A model generated the notes under the pieces. That model was not told the origin of the DNA. It worked only from the letters and a program-made list of their open reading frames with translations, and did not search any database. Below are positions 56,504-64,000 of a DNA stretch of 64,000 nt, piece after piece. The first letter of the stretch is position 1. Every line of letters begins with the position of its first letter. The position numbers were made by a program, and so were the translations under genes. The DNA is taken from the NCBI RefSeq assembly GCF_019175385.1, contig NC_083344.1:9142725-9206724 (forward strand), in the 5' to 3' direction. Source of the stretch: Lycium barbarum. Taxonomy: Eukaryota; Streptophyta; Magnoliopsida; Solanales; Solanaceae.

Positions 56504-57307
56504 GTATGTCTCTCTCAACTTAAGCATTTCTGTAAAAGCATAATGGCATATGCGGCGTAGAAGATTTAAGAAAGACAATTTTGTATTGCTTAATATGCTA
56601 TGAGATCAAAAAACGGCTGCACAATATGCTATGAAAGTGAACTACTTTCACCGAGCTCGATTCGTCCTCGTTGTTCTTGAATTTCAAGTCAAATTATAGA
56701 TCTGCACCATAATTCTTATTTCTGTGTTACTCTTTTTGTACCTAAAGACCGTATGTTGTTCTTTGTGCGTTAATTTGTTCTCTACCCCACTTATACATCT
56801 AGTTGTTGTTAATAAGAAGACATGCAATTGCTTTTATGGTGATGCTTACGGATTAAACTTGCCAAGTTGCTCTATCTATCTTCCTGGCCTACTTAGTTTT
56901 CACAAAATTGCATTGATAAAGTCGAGAATCTATTTGAACAAAACTTAAGTGATAAGCAGTACACTAAAATCAGATAATGAATCAAGAAAAGGGTCTTTTT
57001 CATTTTTGGCCCACCGGTCGAAATTAATTACGGGCTCTAGCAAAATATACAGAACATATGCAATGATCATGTATAATTATGTATATTATATGTATATTTA
57101 TGTTTACAATATGTATATCATATTTATATTTACACTTAATACGCAAAACATATACATCTGTCGGCTACTCCTTTTTAGGGCGGCCCAAAAAGATAATTAT
57201 CCCTTAAAAGATGATCACATAGTCAACCAACAATCATGGTATAATGAGTTAACATTTAAGCGCCTCTGAGAAGTATATCCCTAATAATGCAGTTTCATTG
57301 TGTATAG
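56504..57307 (+). other. UXS pseudogene intron between exons 6 and 7
   Basis: GT at 56504 and AG at 57306-57307. Contains TATGTATATT-rich sequence at 57060-57150. No gene was seen. Confidence 0.6.
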
Positions 57308-58577
57308 GAGTTAGGAGCTGCTATGACGAGGGGAAGCGTGTGGCAGAGACATTGATGTTCGACTACCATAGACAGCATGAGATTGGTAATCTGGTGTTTC
57401 TTCAGCCAATTTTCGTGTTGCTTTCAACTTTAATCATTCATTACGCATTGTTATCTGTGTACTGGACCAGAAATCCGCATTGCTAAAACATTCAATGCAT
57501 ATAGCCCTCGAATGAATATTGATGATGGGCGCATTGTCAGCAATTTTATAGCACAAGCACTTCGGTAAGTTCTGTTCAATATCATTATAGTGATATGTAC
57601 AACATTCAGTTGTAGCCATCTTCATGTTTTTCTCCTTTGAACACCTGCACTACCATAGAGAGAGAAAAGGCTGGTGTTACTACTCCCTCAGGTGCAAAAT
57701 AATTGAGGTTTTAGCCTCTAAAAGTTGAACTTTTGACCTAAATAATACATTATTTCAAATAATTAACAAGAATAATACAATATTTTTAAAATTTACAGAA
57801 ATAGAATAAACGTAGTTGTGAGTAACGTTTTAGGTAATATTTTATTTCAAAAATTTAACGGAAAAAGTTAGACAGACGGAATAATTAAAACACAAAACGT
57901 AATTGTGAGTAACGTTTTACAAGTATTTCGTTTCTGGGGGTTACGACTCTCTGATTCTATTAAATATTCTCTGCTAAAGTAAAACTTGTGAGTCCAAGTG
58001 TTTTTCGTTTCTCACTCCTTTTTTATGTGTTCTTTTCTTACTTTTTTTTCTCCTATTGCTCTCTTTTTTATTTCTTTCTAACAAACTACACAAAAATGAT
58101 ATACAACAAATTAAATTTGCACCAAAAAAAGTGGAGATTTAAGTTCCATAGAAGTCTATCACTCGTTTTCCTTTTCCTAACCACACATTAATTCTCATTT
58201 ACTTCTTCAACTGAAAAAAAAAAAGTTTATTTAATATACATACTTGTGTCACTAAAGTTTATTTAATTAAAATTTATTTTCATTTTTTGAAATATATATC
58301 TCTTTGTAATTAATAATACTTTTACAATCAAAGATGATATTTAAAGTTGCACTGTAATTATAATATGCTAAACAAATATCTTTGCATACTTTTTCGAAAT
58401 ATGTAATGACAATAATGCACTTCGGCCACAAGGAACAACAAGTCATACAGTTTAGATCAATCAAATTTCACAACCGAATAAATTTTACATATGTTTATTT
58501 AAATTGAATGGTCTTCAATTTTATCTTTTATCTTAGGAAATTGTGTAGAAACTATAATATACATTGTACTATAGGAG

Positions 58578-59209
58578 CAGTGGCGGAGCCACCTTATGCT
58601 AAGGGGGTATCAATTGACACCCCTTAGCCGAAAATTACAATGTCTAGGTAGGTCAAAATTTTAGTTTTGTGTATAAATACTACGGAAAAGGCTCAAATAT
58701 GTCATCGAACTATCGAAAATGGCTCATTTATGTCATTCGTCAATAGTTTGGCTCATTTATGCCATCGAACTATCAGAAATAGCTCATCCATGCCATTTTT
58801 CATTAACGCAGGTTTTACAATATCAGATATAACACTTTTCCTCCAATTAGAGGTCCATGTCGTTTAATTAAACCAACATAGATTTGTGGGTCGAGTTTTA
58901 GTTTAATTTAGGATTTAATTTGTGTTGGTTTAATTAAATGACGTGGACCTCTAATTGGTGACCAAGTGTCATATCTGGTATTGTAAAACCGACTTTATTG
59001 AAAAATGGCATGCATGAGTCATTCCTGATAGTTCGATGGCATAAATGAGCCAAACTATTGACGAGTGGCATAAATGAGTCATTTCCGATAGTTAGATGGC
59101 ATATTTTAACCTTTTCCGTAAATACTATATGTTACTCCCCTTATATTTTACGTGTATCTATCTTTTTATATTTTGACACCCCTTAGTAAAATATCTGACT
59201 TCGCCACTG
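58578..59209. mobile_element. hAT-like element nested in the foldback element
   Basis: The ends CAGTGGCGGAGCC and the inverted GACTTCGCCACTG are flanked by a perfect 8-bp duplication TATAGGAG (58570-58577 and 59210-59217). Subterminal GACACCCCTTAG is present near both ends. Eight-base duplication and CAGTGGCGGA ends fit hAT. The 632 bp include a further insertion. Confidence 0.9.
58683..59118. mobile_element. Mutator-like MITE nested in the hAT-like element
   Basis: The ends CGGAAAAGG and CCTTTTCCG are flanked by a perfect 9-bp duplication TAAATACTA (58674-58682 and 59119-59127). Almost the whole 436 bp is an inverted repeat with about 200-bp arms, for example GGCTCATTTATGCCATCGAA inverted on the right. 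It would give a long hairpin RNA if transcribed. Confidence 0.9.
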
Positions 59210-59797
59210 TATAGGAGACTTCTCACTTTTGTAAGAAAAAAGTAAGAAAATAAACATAGAAAAAAGGTGTGAGAGAAATGAAAGTCATCTTGGACCCACA
59301 AATTGTACTTTAGCAGAGAGTAATTAATAGAATCAGAGAGTTGTTACTCTCAGTAACGAAATATTTGTAAAACGTTATCTATTTACGTTTTATATTTTCA
59401 TATTCCGGTCGGAACTTTTTTCAGTTAAAATATTTTAATAAAATATTATCTAAAACGTTACTCACAACTACATTTATTCTATTTTTTAAAATTTTAAAAG
59501 TATTGTATTATTCTTATTAATTGTTTTAAATAATGTATTATTTTGGTCAAAAATTCCTAAAACTTGATCCAAAATAATTGATGTTTCACAAAATCAATAT
59601 AAATGTTTAGTTCTCTTTTCAAAATTTGCCCTTTATATATTCTCATATCCCCGTAATAACTATGTCAACCTAAAAACAAAAGAATATCATAATTAAGGGT
59701 ATCTTAGTCAAAAGCCCCCTTAACTTTTAGGAGTTAGTGAGTTCCTTAATCTATGTGCCTAAGCTTAAAACCTCAATTATTTGGACCGGAGAGAGTA

Positions 59798-60177
59798 TAG
59801 TATTTAACCAAAAATTCCTTGTTAGTAGACTTACCGGTGTCTCTTTAGTGGAAGCGGGTCTACAGAAATCATGACTTGTGTCACCAGTCGTCAGAAATTG
59901 TCATGGAGCGGATGAATTTCCTTATTTCCACAGCCTAAAAATCCTTAAAAGATTTTTTTGTACAACGGTAACTCTAGCCGTCATATTAATGGTGGAAAAA
60001 CCTATCTTTTCAAACACCCAAAATACACATTTATACATTATAGGCTAGGGTTTAGAAGGAGAATAGGCTAATTAGCACTCCTTATGGGTGGACCCGAACC
60101 AATAGTTATTATTTCCAACAGTAATATAAGCTGAATAATTTTGGTTCGGTTTGATCTTCAAAATCATGTCTATAAAT
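59798..60177. other. Non-coding spacer
   Basis: AT-rich, with no gene or element boundary identified. A FR-type word (TTTTGGTTCGGTTTGATC) lies at 60140-60157, possibly a fragment of the dispersed TTCGG-rich repeat. Confidence 0.5.
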
Positions 60178-60292
60178 CTATGTTGCTCGGACTCTCTAAA
60201 AAGGCCACCGAGCTGTCTTGGATCCTCCAAGAATTATGTATTTGTGGAGGATCTGATACGGATGTGGCATCTTTGGAGGATCAAATAACATA
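60178..60292. mobile_element. Degraded small inverted-repeat element (TGTTGCTCGGACTCT end)
   Basis: CTATGTTGCTCGGACTCT starts the element. GGATCCTCCAAGAATTATG faces TTTGTGGAGGATCTGATACG as the central hairpin. The right end is degraded, ending GGAGGATCAAATAACATAA where an inverted GAGTCCGAGCAACATAG is expected. From memory, elements of this type are abundant in Solanaceae genomes. Confidence 0.6.
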
Positions 60293-60299
60293 ACTAACT

Positions 60300-60670
60300 T
60301 GTAATGCACAAAGTGCAATCAAATTCGAAATAACAGATCTAGAAGTTGGGAACTTGAAGAACTGTAAGCTAAGTTCAGGGCTCAACTGAGATATTTAGCT
60401 AGAGAGAGAAATATTGAAAGAGATATGAAAAAAATGTATATTCATTGGTGATTGATTGTATGAGTTACAAGGTATATATGAAGTGAATCTAATCAATTAC
60501 ACAGCTGTCAACTGCTATGCTAACCTCTAACTGATTTCTGGGATTGTAACTAACTTTGGGACTTTAACAAACTTTGTTACATCAGCTAACTAACTAATAC
60601 ACCTAATTAGATGTTGATTCAGCTACTACGTTTCATAACAACAGCTACTACATCTCATAACATTGCATCA
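60300..60670 (-). repeat. Putative 3' LTR of the chromovirus-type element
   Basis: On the minus strand it would start TGATGCAATGTTATG, just after a purine tract (TATAGGGGGGTAT, 60671-60683), and end GTGCATTACA. The inner edge is well supported by the purine tract. The outer edge is a guess, because the other LTR is outside the window. Confidence 0.5.
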
Positions 60671-60700
60671 ATACCCCCCTATAGAAGTACAAGCTTGACC

Positions 60701-61102
60701 TCAAGACTGAAAAGCAGGAAATATGTGTTTCAAATCAGTAAGATATTCCCAAGTAGCTTGATAAGCATCAATATCTGTCGATTTCACTAACACCTGAGCA
60801 ACAACTTTATTTCCTCTCTTTATAAGTCTGCTATCTCACACCAGTTTTGGGGAGGGGTAATAAGGACTCGATAGATGAAAAACATGAGGATGGTCGATAC
60901 TGGTAGGCACTTCATGACACTTCTTCAATTGGGACACATGAAAGGTGTTGAGGATTTGAACATCAGCAGGAAGTAAGACCCTATATGCAACAGGGCCAAT
61001 TTTTGCATCAATGGGATAAGGGCCAAAATACTTAGCAGCCAACTTGCTGAATAGTCTAGTAGCAACAGAAATTTGTCTGTAGGGTTGTAGTTTGAGATAC
61101 AC
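60701..61102 (-). pseudogene. Integrase C-terminus and chromodomain of the chromovirus-type element
   Basis: Open part 61102-60836: LAAKYFGPYPIDAKIGPVAY, then TFHVSQLKKC, the usual end of a gypsy integrase. After a TGA the same frame continues to a stop at 60701-60703 with SRLIKRGNKVVAQVLVKS and ATWEYLTDLKHIFPAF, a chromodomain. The third aromatic-cage region keeps ATWE, but the usual KW reads KS. Chromodomains are thought to steer insertion to chromatin marks. Confidence 0.85.
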
Positions 61103-61361
61103 CCAATCACCTACTTCAAAACTCCTATCTGATCTGTGCTTATCAGCTAAATCCTTTATCCTTTGTTAAGCTCTAAGAATGTGAAACTTTAGAAGCTGGA
61201 TGATGGATTCTCTAGCAACCAATGATCTGTTTACCATTTCAGAAGAAGATCCACCAGTAAGCTAAGGGAGATGGAGAGGTGGTTTCTGACCAAAGAACTT
61301 CATAAGGACTGCATTTGATGCAAGTGTGATAAGTAGGGTTGTACCACCATTCAGCTAATAG

Positions 61362-61820
61362 TTAGAACTTAGACCAAGTATGAGCATTTTCAGAACAAAA
61401 GCATCTCAGATAAGTCTCCAAAGTCCTATTGAGAACCTCAGTTTGCCTATTTGTTTGAGGGTGATAGGCAGTGGATCTTTGAAGTTGAACCCCTTGTAAA
61501 GTAAATAACTCTTGCCAAAATTTACTGAGAAAAACGGGATCTCTATCACTTGTGATTGTAGCAGGCCACCCATGGAGTTTGAAAACATTTTCAAAGAAAG
61601 ACTGAGCAACTATTTGAGCAGTATAAGGGTGGTTTAAGCTTATGAAGTGACTATATTTGCTTAACCTGTCCACCACCACCAAGATGACATCCTTACCATT
61701 AGATTTAGGTAACCCTTCAATAAAATTTAAACAAATATCTGCCCATACACCATCAGGAATAGGATGAGGTTGCAACAACCCAGGATATGCAGAGGCATCA
61801 TATTTATGTCTTTGACGCAC
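61362..61820 (-). pseudogene. Integrase core of the chromovirus-type element
   Basis: The H2C2-end CDVRQRHK-type lead is followed by GVWADICLNFIEGLPKSNGKD. The expected first Asp block (W-x-D-I-S-M-D-F-I) has N in place of the catalytic Asp in LNFIEGLP. The second Asp in TSDRDPVFLSKFW is present, and Glu in HPQTNRQTEVLNRTLE is present (DGQTE is usual). Stops separate it from the C-terminal piece at 61102. Confidence 0.88.
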
Positions 61821-61922
61821 ATCACACTTATTGATGAATTATTTGATATATGTAGCCATAGATTTCCAATAGAACAATGATTGTAGTCTTTTCAAAGTAG
61901 AATCCATACCAGAGTGTCCACA

Positions 61923-62501
61923 TTAAGAATGCCACAAATCAATTATAGTAGTTCTCAGAGAGTGATCAACACCAACCACCAATCTACCCTTCCATCTCCA
62001 CTGATCATTACACCAAATGAATGACTTAAAAGGCTGAGTCTGCAATCTAGCAATAAGGTTCAGCAAAGCACGATCAGAAGTCCAAGTTTCCTTGATTAGA
62101 TTATATAAGGAATCATGTGGAACTAATAAGGAGATAGCCAATAGTTCAGATGTAGATTCCCTGGATAAAGCATCTACAGCTTTATTTTCTGCACCTTTTT
62201 TGTACTCAATATTAAAATCAAATGCCATTAATTTAGAGATGCCAGCTATTTGGAAATCAGTGAGGATGTGTTGCTTTAGCAGATGCTTCAAAGCTTTTTG
62301 ATCAGTTTTAACAACGAATGGTTTACCCAACAAGTAGTGTGACCAATTAGTAACAACAAAAATGAGAGCTAATAGTTCCCTATCATAAATAGACATTGCT
62401 TGTTGTCTAGGTGCTAGCGATTTGCTAAAATAAGCTATAGGATACCCTTGTTGCATTAAAACAACTCCTATCCCTTTGCCATTAGTATCAGTCTTAACCA
62501 A
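61923..62501 (-). pseudogene. RNase H of the chromovirus-type element
   Basis: KTDTNGKGIGVVLMQQGYPIA, FSKSLAPRQQAMSIYDRELL and VKTDQKALKHLLKQ are the gypsy RNase H signature, with catalytic Asp, Glu and Asp visible. It continues into the linker before integrase (YKKGAENKAVDALSR). Confidence 0.9.
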
Positions 62502-63179
62502 GAATGGTTTGGAGAAAAGTCTGGCATTGCTAATACAGCAGCAGAAATCAAGGATTGCTTCAACCTTTCAAAAGCAGCAGTAGCATCAGGAGTCCATGCG
62601 TAACCATGCTCATGTAATGGTCTACATATAGCACCATACCATTGGATAAATCTCCTATAATAACCAGCAAGGCCCAAAAAACCTCTAAGTCCATCGCTCA
62701 ACTGCTATAATTTTTCTAGGATCAGTAGATACTCCTTCTTTACTGATAAAATGACCCAAATACTCCACCTTAGGCACTTTAAATGCACACTTAGACATCT
62801 TAGCATACAATTGGAACCTCTGCATCAGTTCAAAAACAACATTCACATGCTCAATATGATCAGTCATGCACTTTTTATATATCAATATATCATCAAAGAA
62901 AACTAGTATTGTCTTCCCTAACAATGGTCTGAAGACTGAATTCATGAGGTTTTGGAATGAAGATGGGGCATTGGTTAAGCTAAAACGCAGAACCAGGAAT
63001 TCATAATGCCCTTCATGTGTTTTAAAAACTGTTTTATGGGTATCATTTTCGAACATCCTCAACTGGTGATAACTAGCTCTAAGATCAATATTAGAAAACA
63101 CCATTGCACCCCCCAATTCATCCAACAAGTCATGTATAATAGGTACAAGAAATTTGTCCTTTATGGTCAGTTGGTTCAA
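62468..63179 (-). pseudogene. Reverse transcriptase of the chromovirus-type element, main part
   Basis: MNQLTIKDKFLVPIIHDLLD, FSNIDLRASYHQ with the first Asp, and the active site VFFDDILIY with both Asp, followed by the thumb (KMSKCAFKVPKVEYLGHFIS). A frameshift near 62690 leads into the connection region MSDGLRGFLGLAGYYRRFI (62701-62468). Confidence 0.92.
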
Positions 63180-63271
63180 TTCCCTGTAATCAACACATAG
63201 TCTCCAGCTACCATCTTCTTACCAACCAATACGACTGGAGATGCATAAGGACTTGTGCTATGCAATATAAC

Positions 63272-63628
63272 TCACTGGTCAAGCATCATTTGCACCAACT
63301 TTTCTATAATGTCCTTCTTGACTCCAGGATATCTATAAGGCCTCTTGTTTACTGGATTTGCAGGTTCCACCAATGGTATTTTATGATCAAAAGAACCTCT
63401 ATGGGGTGGAAGAGTAATAGGCAAGGCAAAAATACTAGCATACTGATCAATCAAACCAGATAACTCAGGGACAATTGAATCACTCTGAGCAACATGAATA
63501 TTATGAAAACGACTTCCCTCTTCTTCACCAGATGTCAATGTCAACATAAAAAACTGAGTATCCCCTCCTTTAATTCTATTCACTGTCTTGGCCTTAGTTG
63601 ATTTTAATTGACTACTTGCTCCTCTCAA
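63272..63628 (-). pseudogene. Linker and reverse transcriptase N-terminus of the chromovirus-type element
   Basis: LIDQYASIFALPITLPPHRG, FDHKIPLVEPANPVNKRPYR and KDIIEKLVQMMLDQ are the standard lead-in of gypsy reverse transcriptases. It ends in a stop at 63272. The next conserved block (SPYASPVVLVGKK) is readable just downstream before the main part. Confidence 0.88.
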
Positions 63629-63639
63629 GACATGTTTCT

Positions 63640-63965
63640 TGCCTTAATACATAAACTCAATAGTTCTGTTCTTGAAGTCAAATAATATTCTACCCAGAAT
63701 ATTTAACCATTGCACGCCTAAAACAATATCTACATTGCCCAAAGATAGCAATAAGAAATCAGAACTGAATATATTACGTTGCAGAAGCCATTGAAGATTT
63801 CTGCAAACTGAAGTTGTTTGCACCTTCCTTCCATCAGCAACACTGACTGATTATGCCATGATGGTGCTTGCTTGATAGCCTAACATCTTGGCCATTTCTT
63901 GGTCAATAAAGTTATGTGTGCTTCTTGTGTCAATAAGGACTTGCAAGGATCTCTTTTCATGACAA
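63640..63965 (-). pseudogene. Aspartic protease of the chromovirus-type element, active site altered
   Basis: In one frame the minus strand reads LQVLIDTRSTHNFIDQEMAK, later VDIVLGVQWLNILG and a stop after TIEFMY. This is the gypsy retropepsin pattern, but the D-(S/T)-G triad reads D-T-R. An in-frame TAA follows IMA at about 63855. Confidence 0.8.
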
Positions 63966-64000
63966 ACAACTACCTTTATGGTTTGGTATCATGTTACACT

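Larger units (their letters stand above)
53425..57564 (+). pseudogene. UXS: UDP-glucuronic acid decarboxylase (UDP-xylose synthase) pseudogene, cytosolic type, 3' part missing
   Basis: UXS converts UDP-glucuronate to UDP-xylose for cell-wall polysaccharides, using NAD+. Exons seen: 53425-53514 (30 codons, SNGEQQTTTKPPPTPSPLRF), 54126-54211 (NMRILVTGGAGFIG, the NAD-binding Gly motif), 54315-54402 (KWIGHPRFELKRH), 55291-55382 (VTEPLLVEVDQIYHLACP), 56284-56335, 56415-56503 ([20 protein letters not shown]), 57308-57385 ([20 protein letters not shown], catalytic YxxxK) and 57471-57564 ([18 protein letters not shown]). The short N-terminus without a membrane anchor indicates the cytosolic subgroup. 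Damage: one base lost in exon 2 after FIG (frameshift), donor AT instead of GT after exon 2, about 13 bp lost in exon 5, Glu to Lys in TSTSEVYG. Exons after QALR are absent. A retroelement stack separates it from its 5' UTR. Confidence 0.93.
57683..59795. mobile_element. Stowaway/mariner-like foldback element, host to two nested insertions
   Basis: The ends CTCCCTCAGGTGCAAAATAA and the inverted TTATTTGGACCGGAGAGAG are flanked by TA (57681-57682 and 59796-59797). Beyond the tips, AATAATACATTATTT, GTTGTGAGTAACGTTTT and neighbouring blocks recur inverted over about 350 bp (57720-58060 against 59220-59590). Without the insertion at 58578-59209 it is about 1.5 kb. No transposase frame was seen. 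TA targets and CTCCCTC ends indicate the Tc1/mariner-Stowaway group. Confidence 0.75.
60300..64000 (-). mobile_element. Chromovirus-type Ty3/gypsy retrotransposon, 3' part (runs off the window)
   Basis: On the minus strand the window enters at or before the protease and proceeds through reverse transcriptase, RNase H, integrase and a C-terminal chromodomain to a putative 3' LTR (60300-60670). Reverse transcriptase before integrase is the Ty3/gypsy order. The chromodomain marks a chromovirus. A short LTR would fit the Reina group, which is inference. The 5' LTR, primer site and gag lie beyond 64000. Several stops and frameshifts make it non-functional. Confidence 0.9.

Noticed and set aside
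57565..64000. Search for the missing UXS 3' exons (after QALR)
   Set aside because: No segment resembling the conserved C-terminal part of UXS was found in any frame, so the gene is truncated within this window.

Overview
The window is nuclear DNA from a flowering plant, most likely a member of the Solanaceae. The case for a plant rests on spliced exons of a plant UDP-glucuronic acid decarboxylase gene, a plant nuclear tRNA-His, and several plant retrotransposon lineages. The narrower call to Solanaceae is an inference from the type of small element at 60178-60292 (TGTTGCTCGGACTCT end) and from general repeat content. No intact protein-coding host gene was found. Almost everything is transposable-element DNA, much of it nested, and I found no unfamiliar multi-gene system.

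Layout. 1-5916: non-coding DNA with small DNA transposons, including a Mutator-like inverted-repeat element (287-1333) that carries a nested hAT-like insertion (512-1087). 5917-10794: a complete but mutated Ty1/copia element on the minus strand with 175/177-bp LTRs. 10795-15097: a host island with a tRNA-His(GTG) gene (11944-12015), a second Mutator-like element with a perfect 9-bp target duplication (13412-14559) and a possible Helitron 3' end.

15098-57564: remains of one UDP-xylose synthase (UXS) gene. Its probable 5'-UTR exons are at 15098-15378 and its coding exons at 53425-57564. A Ty1/copia element of SIRE/Maximus type (plus strand; 15379-15443 plus 43707-53421) inserted at the start codon. 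A 28.3-kb Ty3/gypsy element of Ogre (Tat) type (minus strand, 15444-43706) then inserted into the 5' LTR of that copia element and made the 5-bp duplication GGGAT. The Ogre carries its own later insertions: about 1.5 kb in its left LTR and a 2.98-kb LTR-like sequence in its gag region. The UXS gene also has a frameshift, an exon deletion and a missing 3' part.

57565-60299: small DNA elements. One is a three-level nest: a Stowaway/mariner-like foldback (57683-59795) holds a hAT-like element (58578-59209), which holds a Mutator-like element (58683-59118), each with its own target duplication. 60300-64000: the 3' part of a second Ty3/gypsy element, a chromovirus with a C-terminal chromodomain, on the minus strand. 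It runs off the right edge.

Order of events inferred from nesting: working UXS gene, then SIRE-type copia at the ATG, then Ogre in the copia LTR, then insertions into Ogre. All retroelement reading frames are damaged. In the SIRE-type copia many stops sit where Trp is expected, which fits C-to-T decay of methylated silent DNA.
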